Made by a program: the position numbers and the translations under genes. 60,000 bases of DNA from Cristatella mucedo (lineage: Eukaryota; Bryozoa; Phylactolaemata; Cristatellidae). Every line of letters starts with the position of its first letter. Position 1 is the first letter of the stretch. The stretch covers positions 2,816,501 through 2,876,500 of the forward strand of contig WPIO01000046.1 of assembly GCA_009760855.2 (NCBI GenBank), in the 5' to 3' direction. Shown here piece after piece: positions 19,761 through 32,869 of this stretch. A model generated the notes under the pieces. The model saw only the letters and a program-made list of their open reading frames with translations, had not been told where the DNA came from and searched no databases.

Positions 19761-22735
19761 TCTAAACAGGGCAACAAGAGATACTGACATTTTCGGAAAT
19801 ATGTTTCATGAAACCGTTCCTGGATCTGTGTCAAGATACTTACTCTCAGAAAAATCAAATAAATGCACGCGTTTTCCAAGACGTTGTTTTAAGAGCTGTT
19901 GAAAGGCGACGAATAAGCAAGGAACGGAGTGCACCTGAAGACTCCCATAAAATTAGTAGTGCTTCCAAGTTATCCCTCAGTTGATGCGACTTGACCATAT
20001 TTGCGCATGAATAAAATGAGGGCTTTTTGTCACAGATCTTAGGAGGGGGCCGTACCTGCTTCTCAAATGATATTGAAAATTGTAATACATTTTAAAAAGC
20101 ACCTCCAGAAAACTCAATCTATTTCTAGGCACTTTACATTTGCTGCAGAAGAAGCACCATACAATGGTTAGGGGTATTACTGAATGACTACTTGCTTAAC
20201 ATGGTTAGGTGTGACTTGCACAGACCTTGTATGAAACTGAGGTTAGTAGAGTCTCTATGATTAAAAATTAGCATTCGAAATGTGGCTAGTTCCTACCGGT
20301 GGATGAAAGCTACTGAGAAAGCCAAAGGCATGATGCTGGTTTACAGAGTCCCCGAGTCACTAATCAAGGTCGGCCGGCCTCATGATGATGGTACGGTAAA
20401 CAATGTCAATAGCCTAAGGTTTGCCACATACACAGTATCCTTACTGCCAGAAAACGAGTTTAATTATCAAGCAAGCAGCGGAAAACAAGACACCCTGATT
20501 CGACTTCTGTAGCGTCTGCATAATATCTAGGTGTATTTTTTGAATATGACCTCTCACTAGACAATCACTTGCCTCACTATCTAATTCCGACATAATGAGT
20601 TTTGTATTTCCCACAAACAGGTTGTCTTTACAAACGTTTCAATTATTTTGCCTATTGAGTCGTCCACTGAGCTTTCCAGAGTACGGAGCGTGTCACCTTA
20701 AAGATGCAATGGTCAGTCGTGTGTACTAGTGTAGTAGTAGTGTGTAGTAATGGCCTTACTAGAGTCTTTTTAGAGAGGTCCTGGGACATGATCTAAATTA
20801 AATGACACTTCAATAATGTAAGTTATCCGTGGCAGCAGCAGATCTATGTTTCGTAGAAAAAGAGAGTGGGACTAGCATCCGAACGACTAGTTGTCCTTTT
20901 TGATATGGATGTGAACTTCAAGACGAGGTCTCTAGTGCCCTCCGTGAATGTAAACATTAGATGCTGCGTGGAATTGAGAGACAGCATACCAGGAGGTGCT
21001 GCTATCGTTGGGATGGACCTCTTGTCTTTCTTTTGGACAAAGAAGCTAGACAAGCGATTGTCTAGATAATCACAATGATGATAAGGTACGGAGCTAACAT
21101 GAGAGCGGTCAAGAAAATGGTTGATCGTCGACAATAGTATTTTTGGATTGTGCATCGATTATTCGACAATTTGTTCATAAAATCTAGACATGGCCTTTGT
21201 TAGGAGCACGATTTTCATGACCGGATCATCCTACCTTTAGGTTCCAAAGCTTATTCTGATGCCAGAGTGCTTTTCGTACGTGACCCAATTTATGCTTGAA
21301 ATATCTAAATGGAGCAATAAGGGCTGCTGACTTTTTCAGAAATATGTTTCATGAAAGCGGGCTTGGATCTGTGTCAAGATATGTGCTCTCAGCAAAACAA
21401 AAGCTCGCAGGAGTTTCCTAAGACACTGTTCCGTAAGCAATTAAAAAGCGACGAATAAGCTAGGAATGGAGTGCACCTGACGACTGCCATCATAATCATA
21501 GTGCTTCTCATGTATCGATACGTCGAAGCAACTTTACGTCGGACATATATTTGCATGCGAATTAATAGCGGCTTTTTTAATGCTCTTAGGGAAACGCTGT
21601 ACTGTTTTTTAGGTAATAATTAAAGTAGCACTACATTTGAAACGACACTCTCAGAGAACTCAGTCTTTTTCTAGGCACTTTATATTTTCTGCAAAGGAAA
21701 CACGGTAGAATAGGTAGCAGTTGCACGCTCAATGTCAAGCATACATGGTTAAGGGTGATATGCACAGACCATTGCATGCAAATCAAGTTAGTAAAGTATC
21801 TGTAATTTACAAAAATTGCATTCGGGCTAGTCCCTGTGGAACATTGAAAGCTACTCAGAAAGCCATAGCCGTTATGCTGGTATAAAGAGTCCCGGAGTCA
21901 TCAATCAAGGTCACCAGAAAAATCACACGATTCACATCAATTTAAACGACGAGTTTTTACCTAATTCATTCGTCTTACTCTAACGTAGTTTTAACAGGAA
22001 GACTTGCAGATACCAGCAGCTACTTAGTGTCGATTGCATACAAGCTCAGTATTTTCTTCATGTGATCAAACTCTTAATTTTTAAACTCATTCGGTCCTAA
22101 TGCGTAACTTTGAAAAACTATATATCTTATAAACCCTTTGGGCTTTGAATATCCTCTAGAACTACAGAAGATTTTCTATCTGACCATAGATGTGCAGAAT
22201 GGTAGTAAAAATTAACTGTGAATCCAAATAAAAAGTCCGTTGACTAGCTTTCATAGCAAGTTTATCTTCTCGTGTAGCCTTTTTGCAGCACCATTTATTT
22301 TTGCCGAAAATAAGAATAGTACTACACAAATGTATTATAATTCTCTTGCAGAGCACGCAAATACAATGCATTCTATATTCTAGCAATCACGTATGTCACG
22401 AGATCGCGCCCACGATCTTGACCATCAATTACATTTACCTTCATCGTGGTCGGGGCCATCACCATAACCACTGAGTCAACCAGCTCGAAGAATGGCGAAG
22501 ACTGTAGGCATAGTATTTCACCTGCATACAATACTCTGCTGCAACTTAATGGCCGGTCCGTTGTTCGTTAGGATATGGACTTCAATGCAGCGTCACATTT
22601 GTATTGCTGGCTTACCTTTCACGACGACCACTGGTAACGTCCGGTTGTCATATTACACGACTGCAGTTAGTCAGCCCATCATGTTCTAAAGTAGCACATC
22701 GTTTCCTTGTAATTAAACAGAACCGCGATCTACCT
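19761..22735 (-). mobile_element. Decayed LINE-derived repeats (3' UTRs plus linker/RT relic)
   Basis: 3'-box fragments appear on the minus strand at about 20085-20160 and 21640-21720. A second linker relic (TINHFLDRSHVSSVPYHHCD, 21135-21075) belongs to a copy spanning about 20750-22000. The segments 19.5-20.6, 20.9-22.0 and 23.8-24.9 kb share the order linker, GAAATATGTTTCATGA box, ACGAATAAGCAAGGAA-like box, then a LINE 3' box, so they are copies of one unit. No host gene is seen; 22000-22735 is AT-rich without features. Confidence 0.55.
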
Positions 22736-22739
22736 GATT

Positions 22740-24850
22740 AATATGTCTCCAGTGTGTTTATCTAAAAGCTTAGCTGCAGACGTTTGCACCAGCTGTAAGC
22801 ACCCGAGTGAAAAGGCCAAAAGACCAGCAAGCAGTGAATTACGGAAGCCAAGACGGGATGTCACAGATCCATTAACCAATTTAGATATGGAATCGCTGTC
22901 TAACTATAAACCAGAATTTCAGCAATGTTATGTCGCTGAAAGTATTCAGACTAGATTGCGAGACTGGTGGGGTTCTGTAGCGAAATGTCACTTTGGAGCA
23001 TTACACCTCAATTTCCTAAAGATTCAACAGGAGATATGCTTTTATCTAAGCCGATTTTGAGTGTTAGCCTCTTTGATTCCTGAAGCACAATTGCTTTGCC
23101 CAAAACGGGTAAGTTGTTTTATCGTTATTCGATTGAAGAAATTTTGCTACTAACTACATTTAAATTTCATAACTACCAACAGCATGAGAGTTAGGAGATT
23201 TTGACGTGCTGTAGGGCTTTTAGGGATAAAAGTGAAAGTACAGCTAAGTGTCATCTGGGTAGAAGTGAAAACTTAGATTGTGCTCGGTAATCACAGCCGC
23301 AGGATGGGGAGTATAATCCCTCAGAAGAAGAACTGCACCAAGTGCAGATTCCTGCTGTGTCCCATATTTTAGAGGTTTGGCATGTGATCTTGGCCATTCG
23401 CATCCATAACCTGGAGCCTCCCACTGAGATAGGACATGAACCGTTGCAACGTAGTGCCAGTGATTCCCAGGCAAGATGAAAAGCGCTCAAGAAGGACTTG
23501 GCAATCGATAGCATTATAATTTTCTGAAAGATCAAGCGAAAAAAGCAGAAGTACTGTACAGCAGTCGGCACTCTAAAGTTCTGCACCCGAAGCATTGCTA
23601 ACTCTGTGGAGTGATTAGCTCTAAAACCAGAATGGAACTAAGTAGCAAGGTTTGAAGTTTCATTATACGAGTTCAGCTGGACTGCCACGACTCACTCCAA
23701 TGTCTTGTATAGTAACTTTTCTATGGGAGACTCTATGGTATTTCATTATTTCTTTTGGTGAAGTGTTACTTTTTTGATTACTTGCCGGACGAAGAAAACG
23801 ATTAATCGTTGACATCAGTGTTTCTGGATTGTCCATCTGTGATTCAACAATGTTTTTATAGAAGCTAGACATGGCCTTTGGTAGATGCACGATCTTTGCG
23901 ACCGGATCATTCTATCTGGAGGTTCAAAAGTTATAACTGATGACACCTGATTTTGTCCGCGATCTGATCTATTCTTGAAATATTTGAACAAGCATTAAGG
24001 CTTTGTAAAATTTTTGGAAATATGTTTCATGACAGCCAACCTGAATCTTTGCCAAGATACGTACTCTCTGCAAAATCTAAAGCCCCCATGCGTCTCCTAA
24101 GACACAGTTCTATTTGCAGTTGAAAGGCTACGAATAAGCAAGAAATAGTGTGCACCTGCAGACTACCATCATAATCGTAGTGCTTTCCATTTATCCCTCA
24201 GTTGATGCAAATCCAACATCTGTTTCCAATAGCATGCGAATAAATTGCCTGCTTTTTGTAACAGCTCTTACGAGGGCGCCGTACCTGCTTCTGATGTGAA
24301 ATTACCAATAGCAACAGTTTTGGAATAGCACTATCAAAGAAATCAATCGCTTTCTAGACACTTTACACTAGCTGCAAAAGAAGCACTAAACAATGGTTAG
24401 CCGTAATATGTTCAATTACAAGAAGACTAGCATGGTTAGTGGTGACACACTCAGACCCTGCATGCAAACATGGTTAGTGAAGTCTCAATGATTTCAACTG
24501 AGAACTTGGAATATGGCTTGTTCCTGCCGATGTGCGAAAGCTACTGAGAAAGCCTATGCCATTATGCTCGCTGAAAGAGACCCCGAGTCACATGTCAAGG
24601 TCTGCCGGCCTCTAGATGATAGCACCAGAAATAATGCCAAAAGCTTAAGTTAAGCCACGTGTACAGTGTCACGTCTCACAAAAGAAACGAGTATCCATCT
24701 GAAGCAAGCAGCAGACAACAAGACACCCAGATTCAACTCCTGTAGCGTGTGCATGATATCCAGGTATAGTGTTTGAATGTGACCTTTCACTAGACAAACA
24801 TTTGCCTCATTATCTAATTCCGAAGCGACGAGTTTGCTAATTCACACAAA
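22740..24850 (-). mobile_element. Decayed LINE copy (RT core, linker) and attached repeat unit
   Basis: The minus strand shows FHFYPDDTQL (about 23250, with YADD changed to YPDD), GTQQESALGAVLL (the GVPQGS box), TINRFL and further linker residues near 23820, and then the same unit as at 19.5-20.6 kb. A family A-type RT remnant lies at 22743-23060. All frames are broken. Confidence 0.6.
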
Positions 24851-27380
24851 TGGGTTTCTAGACGAAGGCTAAGATGATTCAATAAGCTACCTCACTTTCG
24901 GCGAAGCATATCACCTTGGGATACATTAGATTCTTGGTGAAGCTAGTTTTTTAAGTCTAGTAGCTGCGTCTGACTGTCCTCAAATGAAGACCTTATTACA
25001 GCAGTAAATGATGGCAGCTCACCCTTTCGGCTCTCCGTAGACTCCTGCTGCTCGATTAAAAGTGTTAACGATTATTTAATAGGTTTGCCTCCAAGGGCAT
25101 AGTCACGATAACTTTAGTCTAGTGCTGTAGCAATGCAGGCATCCTTTATAGGTCGCTTCTCACTCGAACTACGAATAATTTACAGCAATACCCCAGCTGC
25201 AAATGTTTAAAGTATTCGATCAAAGCGACATTCCCAATCGATCCTTAACGATTGCCATGAGACGGAGGCCAAATTGGCCTTGTGGCGGCTAGCTTGAAAA
25301 ATTATTCAGTCTATTCTCAAGAATCGATTAGGCCTAGAATTAAATCTTACACGAATTGTGTGAAGAATGTATAAAATAGTGAAAAATCAGTACGATTTCT
25401 TACGTGAAAGTCGCGACGAAAAAATTTTAAGAAGAATATTAAAGTAACTACTTGGCAGATTGCTCACTACGGTTTTCAAAACTAGAGAGATGGCCAAAAC
25501 TGTCATGGTAATTCTTTAGCATCCATGATTCTTCCGGAGAGTTGCCAAAAGAACGGACGTGGTCAACCGACTTTGCTTTTTGTTTCTTAGAGGCGGGCAC
25601 CCAACTCTTATTTGACGCAACAATTATTAGATGCACAAGATGTACTGCTCAACTAAAGTTAACATATTAGGTTAAGTCAGGGGAGAACCAGAAAACCTGA
25701 GGCTAGCGAGACTTTACGTGATGATGGAATCGTTTTTAAGAAGCTCGTAGTATTGTGTTCCCTCCGTCTCACAACCAATATTTAATTGAATAACAAGTGT
25801 GACCAAGATAAAACTAAATATCGCCTGCACAACCAAACCTTTTGCAACCATCTGAGCATAAAGGTCTTCACAGAGGTTAGATGTCTCGCCCTAACAGGTT
25901 TTTAGCAACCTGGCTTCACTAGTTGCTTCTTGAGAAACGGCTTCCTGAAGCTCTTAAGTATTATTGGTCCGAAGGTTTTAGCTTGCCTGGAAAGGTTACA
26001 ACTGGCAGCTAAACAATTTAGTTTGTTTTAATGTCTGTCTTCGGGTAATTTTTATTTCTCAAAAAGTCTCTCGCCTATGATTACCGATGTAACTGTATAT
26101 CAGATTTATTCTATAGGCCTACCAAATTGAGTTCAAAATCCGCTGAAAATCAAAATGTAAAATTGATAGACTCGCGTGTAAAACAAGTCATTCAGCGCAG
26201 GTTCCTTCATCGCAGCCGTACGAGTTTAGCTGAGGAACAGAATGGAGAAGGCTATACACATAGCAATCAGTGGCTATAAAAATGTCACATCAGCTATTGA
26301 CCTTTGCCTTATACATTTTGATACGGAGTTGAATACAGCATCACTCGAGCAATGTCGGCTTACCTCACCTAACAACTACTGAAAACCTCCCGATCTAGGT
26401 AGCATGACAATCCTTAGTCTGCAAGACCAAGTATTAAATGGAAGTGGCACATTTAGTTACAAAGGAGAACAGTCGTGATGTCCCTGATCTTTATATCTCC
26501 TGTGTGTCGATCTGTATTGCCCTTATTGATGTCACATACATACTAGCCTGACTTGCAACGTGCTTGGAATGTCCTGACTACCAGCATCAAACCCTAAATA
26601 AATGTGCACCCAGTCGTGAGTTTACTTTCTGCGAACATCGATGTGTTTATGAATGAGCCAGCGAATTCTGCAGTATAAAAGCAACTGCCCACGGTAGCTT
26701 TCTAACAACAGCTTAGGTGGAAAACCTCCAGCGCCTTCATTGAAGAATTGAGTGTAAGGTATGTCAGGCTAAACGTTGGTAGTGCATTTGACGTGCTTAT
26801 TATTACCAGAGCTATACTTTTTGTGCAATGAATTTTAACTGCTGCTTCGGTAAATTGTTGGTATTAGCAAGAAACTAATGTGTTTACAGCGTTTAAGCAT
26901 GGTCGTTATCTCTAGGGAGGCAGCAGTATAGCTGCCTCGCTTAGGTACACACAGAGATGAACTGGGCTCCTTGCTGACTGGGTAGCCACATCACGAATGT
27001 TGAATGTTAAAAATTCTGCCAGCATTCGGAATGTGACTCGGATGATAGAAAACATAACGGTCACATATTTGCGATACATCCTACTATGCCAAATCGCTTA
27101 GGCAGTCATTGATATTCCAGAAATCTTGCATCCGTCTCTATGTCAGTTAATCACGTTGAAGCCCTACCAAAATTACACCAGACTAAATCAATTGCACTAT
27201 CAAATCTTCCTATAGAAGATGTGAAATTACGCAATTTATTCTTGTTTACATTATTTATATCAGATCATAACGTCAAAGTTAGCCTGGGAATATTTGGCAA
27301 CCACAAGCATTGTGCTGTGAATCGTATTGTAACAAACGGATTACACAGCTACTACATTCACTTGATCAAGTAGCCTATCG
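24851..27380. other. Host DNA without a recognisable gene
   Basis: No open frame above about 77 codons, no domain and no clear repeat. A consensus TATAAAAG at about 26676-26683 with a possible first exon and GTAAGGTATGT donor near 26754 is noted separately. Confidence 0.4.
26665..26765 (+). promoter_or_regulatory. Possible TATA promoter and first-exon donor of an unseen gene
   Basis: GCAGTATAAAAGCAACTG matches a TATA box at the usual distance before a candidate leader that ends at a GTAAGGTATGT donor-like site. I could not find the downstream exons, so this is weak. Confidence 0.2.
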
Positions 27381-27384
27381 ACAC

Positions 27385-27545
27385 AAGCGAAGTTGTTGTC
27401 ACTCATTTTTAGGTCCTCACAACCCCTAGCTCTGGCAAACCTGATTGGGAACTACTTTCAATCAAGTTCGATATTGTTCGCCATTGAACTATGCCTTTTA
27501 GCTTTGCGTCTGAAGAGCGACCTCAAAACCTTTGTAAACTGTGTG
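27385..27545 (+). mobile_element. Family A LINE relic
   Basis: LSLIFRSSQPLALANLIGNY corresponds to the family motif [20 protein letters not shown]. Too decayed for boundaries. The frame continuing to 27776 has no other family residue. Confidence 0.5.
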
Positions 27546-27779
27546 TGCTTAGCTCTAATGCTCCATCAGCCTAGAAATCAGCTCGACAGACGTGGGTATG
27601 TCATTCGACTTATCGACATAAAAAAATGCAGTACATGTTTGCGATACCCCAACAGCATTTGCTGGTTTCTCGTGATTTATCTTTTGCATTTCTGTGCAGA
27701 CTGCAGTAAGAATCATTATGGCCTTGATTTAGAAACAATCAGAGACCTAATAAAAAAGGGCTCACAAAGTGAGTGACAT

Positions 27780-28200
27780 AACCCCAAAATGCTGACATGT
27801 TATTTAATTTTAATTTTAATCAGACCTTCGAGAAGTGATTTCATAAAACCGTTGGCATATTTAAAATTCTCAACCCATGTTTAGCCACAAAGGCTCGGTG
27901 CGAAGGTAATATTTCTATCGTTACCTAGATTAACATTCGTGCACAATTTATCTGCTTTCCTCTTGCACTGCGAGAATGAATTTACTAGTACATATTAATA
28001 GACTATATATTGAAAATACACCATGTAGCTAGTCTCCGGATTCTGACCTAAGCAAAGTGCACGTTTTTTTTTTTATAAATTTGACTGAAACTCGGCATTA
28101 TTTACTGTAAAAGTGATAATGTTTTTATTGCAGGAACAATAATATGCACGAAGTTACACAGTACCACAATAGAGCTGAAATTAATTTTTAGCCATTTACC
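27780..28200. other. AT-rich spacer
   Basis: Nothing recognised; a T run lies at about 28067-28075. Confidence 0.4.
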
Positions 28201-28204
28201 TAGT

Positions 28205-28990
28205 AAAAAATGTATGGATCTAACGATAAAGCGTCTACAGCTAGCCATCATATCCGATCCCTATCCAAGATTAGAAGCTGTATCCTTCTAGGTTTGTAAA
28301 AAATGTAACTAGCTCTTTAGTTCGGTCTCGGCTTGATTATTGTAATTCCGTTTTGGCTGGGCTGCCAAAGAAAGCTATTATGTTACTTCAGCTGACTATA
28401 AATATGGCTGCAAGGCTGGTCTTCACGTCCCAGCGGTTTGAGCACGTGTCACCTCTGCTGGAAGAGCTAGGATGGTTGCCGGTTGAGCAAAGGATACAGA
28501 GCAAAGTTCTTACGCTGACCCACAAGGCGGGCCACGGCTTAGCTCCTTCGTACCTAGCTGAACTGCTGCATCAGTTTCAGCCTGTTCGCACCCTCAGGTC
28601 CTGAGTGGACAATAAATTAGCTGTCCCATCCCTCCGCTTAAAGACAGTTGGCGACAGAAGCTTTAGCTCTGCAGGTCGTAGACTGTGGAATTCGCTTCCA
28701 GAATTCTTACGCAACGACAACTACTCTCCAACTGCCGACTCTGGCACATCTTTTTCAACTGCCCTGAACTGCTACTTCTATGCTACTCACTACCTCAACT
28801 GCTCTCCTGACTCTGCTATGCTTCCCACTTTCTCTTCGTTGCATGAGACGAAGTCTGTTGGCTACCGAATGCGTACCGAAAGCCGCTTAGGCTGTGAGTG
28901 TGCTATACAAAATTCTCCTGCCTAACACCTACATGGTCTTTATGACTTTGTGGAGTTACTGACGGAGATACATTGCTATAATGCTCGTCG
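28205..28990 (+). mobile_element. Family B LINE 3' third (RT thumb and 3' UTR)
   Basis: Two in-frame segments (28353-28604 and 28605-28925) separated only by a TGA encode AGLPKKAIMLLQLTINMAAR ... GWLPVEQRIQSKVLTLTHKA and the C-terminus ending in GCECAIQNSPA. They are nearly identical to the minus-strand element at 5.3-7.8 kb, so this is a recent, strongly 5'-truncated insertion. Its UTR (ACATGGTCTTTATGACTTTG) matches that element's. Confidence 0.85.
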
Positions 28991-29019
28991 CAGTCTCCTC
29001 ACCATAACTTTGCGTAAAT

Positions 29020-29105
29020 GCCAATAATGATCTATAATAATAATAATAAAAGTAATAATAATTCACTTGAAAAAGGGCCCTCGGAGAACTTAATCTCTCT
29101 AGGAG
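29020..29105 (-). mobile_element. Family A LINE 3'-terminal fragment
   Basis: (AAT)n followed by TTCACTTGAAAAAGGGCCCTCGG, the reverse of the family A end box. Confidence 0.65.
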
Positions 29106-29513
29106 CTTCTATCACGATAAGTAGTACAGTTTTAGGGAATCCTGCTATGTTTACATATCACGGCAGCAATGTTCGACAGTATGCTCCAAGAATCCCTTAT
29201 TTCTCGTCGAATCAGCCGACTCCAGCCTAACTATTGCAGTTTCACACTTCAACTTATGCATCACGATTTATTAAAGCAACGTGATCTTAATCACTAACGG
29301 GTGATCAATGTGGTTTTTATAGTTAAAATTATTTATTATTTATTCAGCTTTAGTACTCTAGTTAAATAGTAGGTTCAAATTCCAACGACAATTCTTTACT
29401 TTGTGAGACAACAACACCTCAAATCGTTTTTGGACAACTAATGGAAAACTTTTTTTACTGTAAGACTGTTGTACGTTCATGCATAGTAAGTAGTCAAGCT
29501 TCGCTTCAGGTCG

Positions 29514-31518
29514 ATGAAAATGAAGTCAGCACTGGCAATTATTCTTGTCTTGTGCTTTTCTGTAAGTAATTCGCGGCCTTACAAGTATATGCTAGTCGCA
29601 GCAATCCTTGATATGCATACAACTCTAATCAAAGAGTTTTCTGGATAAGGCTGCTTGCTATGTTTGTGGTTGAAATATTTCCACGTTCTGAAAATATTCC
29701 TAATTTTTCTTTTTAGGTCGAGGCTCAGGCAAATTCAGGTATGTCAACATTCTAGATAGCCGAAATATTGTCGCAAGCTGTCATATACGGAGTAATTATG
29801 AGATGATAATCATTTTTTGCGACTGGAATGTGCTTTTCTAAATCTATTAACTGTAAAGGCCAACCTTATTTACTTCATAAAAGTCAAATGCGATGACTCT
29901 TTTTCTTCCAGCAGTGAATGACCAGCAACAACTTTGATGCGATAGAAATTCCCTTTTCCAGTTTGCAGATTGCCTGCCCAGAGAGGACCTTGCAACGGAT
30001 TATTTTTGAAATTCTTCTACGACAGTAATTCGTGTAGCTGCAAAAGCTTTGCCTATGGCGGATGCCTAGGTAATCAAAATCAGTTTAGCACCAAGGAAGA
30101 ATGCTTAGCTTCTTGCAAGACAGGTAAGTGCTACTTTTCTTAATTGTATAGAGCTATACGTAGATATATTGAAATTTTAAGTTGGAAGTGCCTATATTAA
30201 ACACTTGGCTACAGCATCGTGTATTCAAATATTCTTAGAACCTTTAAATATATTGTATCAGTGACCGTTTCACTTTCATATGCGTATCTAAAAAATTTGA
30301 TTGCGTATCGAGTTAGGGATGCGATGGTTTTTCCCTTACACCTCTTTTATATAAATGCAGTAACTCTCCTATGGTTTATCTGAAAGTATAGAAATTAAAA
30401 CTAAGTAAGTTTTCCTTCATCTTAATAGTCTGGACTTGTCTGCCGTGAGCCTCACAGTTGGCACATCACACCTGTTCTCGCCGACATGCACTGGCTACCA
30501 GTCAAGCAATGGATCCAAGTTCCCAGTTTTTTTGCTCAGTTCTTTTGTCACTTCATTCTTTGGCTCCGGCCTGTCTCTCAGATCTACTCCCTCACCAGGC
30601 CAAGCATCGCACCACCCGGTTTTCAAAATTCAACAGTCAACCATTACCTCGCACAAACCTCAAATCCTTTGTAGACCATACGTTTACTTCGTATGCTTCC
30701 AAAGCCTGGAACTCACTCCTGACTTGGGTCACAACATCCCCTTATTTGACCATGATTAAAAAAACCTAAAACACCGATTAAGGACTGCATTTAGTGAGTC
30801 CCTGTGATTCATCCTGTATGTGCTTTTGCATACTGACATTGTGCATGCTGCCACAAACCACCATTTAATTCTGACCCTGTGCATGTCGCCCATAACAACT
30901 TCAGTCATGTTATTCATCAAGCACGACATTACTCACCATTCAATCGCGTTTCCCGTTGTAGCTAATAGAAAGGCATAGAAATAAGCTGAGATCTCAAAGG
31001 ACGCTTTATCTAGTGTATAATTATTATAAAAATAATAATTATCAATATTATTGGCTCAGACTAAACAGACACAATCTAAATGGCCCTAAAGTAGCTCAGG
31101 ATTATATGCCACAAGTAAAGACAGGAAAATTGTATCCGAAGTACGAATGCGGTGCCTACTTGGAATACATGCTTAGAATTATTATTTCGTATTGAGCACG
31201 AACAATTTAAAAAAGCAAGTTTAAATAAACGAGGTTAGTTGTTTGCGTAGTTTATGTCATACTAAAAATGAGATATGTTCGGAATCAGCTGGCCAAGAGA
31301 AATACCATAAGTAATTATGAAACCTTTTCATGTCTTCGTTGTGAGAGTGCTGACTTGGGCACTGTTTTTTTCTAATTATGCCATGAACTTGAAAGCCAAT
31401 TCACCGTGTGGCACATTCTAAAGATTAACTTTAAATTTGTTTTGCTTACGTATAAAGAATTTCCATTTGAAAGAATGACCTATCTCATTTTTTCGTTGCA
31501 GAATGCCAGCAAGGTTAA
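29514..31518 (+). CDS. Secreted single-domain Kunitz protein, four exons
   Basis: I infer four exons: 29514-29561, 29717-29738, 29962-30123 and 31502-31518, all with GT/AG borders and compatible phases (0, 1, 1). They total 83 codons including TAA. Exon 1 is a signal peptide (MKMKSALAIILVLCFS). Exon 3 is a complete Kunitz (BPTI-like) domain with CRLPAQRGPC, FFYD, FAYGGCLGN and EECLASC, and all six canonical cysteines at BPTI spacing. Two extra cysteines are present, one two residues before the third canonical Cys and one in the tail encoded by exon 4 (ECQQG); they may pair. The residue after the second Cys (P1) is Asn rather than Lys/Arg, so trypsin inhibition is doubtful. Alternatives are a channel-directed or structural Kunitz protein. 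Intron 3 contains a decayed LINE. Confidence 0.82.
30428..31030 (+). mobile_element. Family A LINE relic inside intron 3 of the Kunitz gene
   Basis: It retains the motif remnants of [24 protein letters not shown] and a 3' UTR ending near (TTAT)n at 31017. It is frameshifted and has an internal deletion near 30520, with the same orientation as the gene. Confidence 0.75.
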
Positions 31519-31589
31519 AAAAAAAGATTATGCAATATAATGCAAACTTTTGCCACATTGACTGTTATACGACTGGTGAATATCAACGA

Positions 31590-31595
31590 AATAAA
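31590..31595 (+). terminator. Polyadenylation signal of the Kunitz gene
   Basis: AATAAA lies 72 bases after the stop codon. Confidence 0.5.
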
Positions 31596-31599
31596 AGAT

Positions 31600-32865
31600 C
31601 GAGCATCGAGAGCCACTGTTTTATTTCGCGAAGAAACGTTCATCTCAATTGATTCATGAGATCAAGAATGCGTCACAAGTTGCTAAATATGGTTACATAT
31701 AATTAGCAAGGTAGAATAAATACGAAACCTTGTTCATTAGTTATGAGACTTGATTGACACTCGGTGTAGTTTCGAAACAATGGTTTCACAGTGGGATAGA
31801 ACAAACTAAGGTAAATATTGCTAGTAATCTAAATTTAAGAATCTAGAACACTCAGGGTTGCAAGCATTAGTTAAAAAAACTGGAGTTCGACAAATAACCG
31901 GATAAGTTTACCTTCGCAATTCAGTTGACATTATACAAGAATTTTGAATATAGACGAAATACTGAGACTGCCACTGACTAATCTGCTCCACTCAGCTTTA
32001 CCTGTGTATCGGTGGATTTTTCTTTCCTTAGCTATTTTGTTCAGTCTTGCCAGTGGTAATAGGCACGGCTATCTTTGCTGTCTGAAAGGCAAAGCTTGCT
32101 GGCAAACTTGGTCAAACAGCCCTGGTCAAACCCTTCGTCAAACATCAAACTATCAAGAATATCAAAATTTTTAAGTCTCTGTTGACCTCCCAGCAATCCA
32201 TTGTGAATATCATTTGACTAAGCGAGATCGAGATTTAGGATCAATTTTTTAAACTCTTTTTGGTCGGAGAAGTTGCCAAACTCTCATTACCCTATTATGC
32301 GAAACTCATTGCTGTCAGTCCGATGATTAGAACGTTCTAAAGGGAAGAGGCAAGAATTGCTTGAGTGATCGCTGGGATCAAGGCTAATTGCGTTTCTACT
32401 AATATTTACGTTATCAATAATTATTATTGATTAAGATTATTTTCATGTTAAGACCCCTAAGCATTGCCTGTCCTCGTTTACCAGGGTCGTGGGCGAGCAA
32501 TTGTCGCTCTCCTGTGGGTCTGGAGTGCACTTGTGGAAGGGCTGTGGCTGCTCTCGTTCTTGATGGGCATTAGAAGAATGCATAATTAAAACGTCTCATC
32601 TAAAGAGTCCGAGAAACAGAAGAAGCACAATAATAATAATAATAATAACAATAAAATCTAACAATAAATCTAATAAAGTCTAATTATAACTAAATAATAT
32701 ATTTCATGCCCACGTGACATCAAGTTTAGCTTATTGCAATTTACTTTATAGAGGGCGCCCGGAATTCGCATTTCATTGTAAGCTGCTCTTGCATTCATCA
32801 GCAGCTCCTCAGGTCTCTCCCTACTGACTTCGCTGCCACCTTCCGAACTTACACCCTCCAAAGCT
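31600..32865. other. Host DNA without a recognisable gene; AAT microsatellite
   Basis: An (AAT)n tract at about 32627-32650 is the only feature. Confidence 0.4.
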
Positions 32866-32869
32866 GGCA

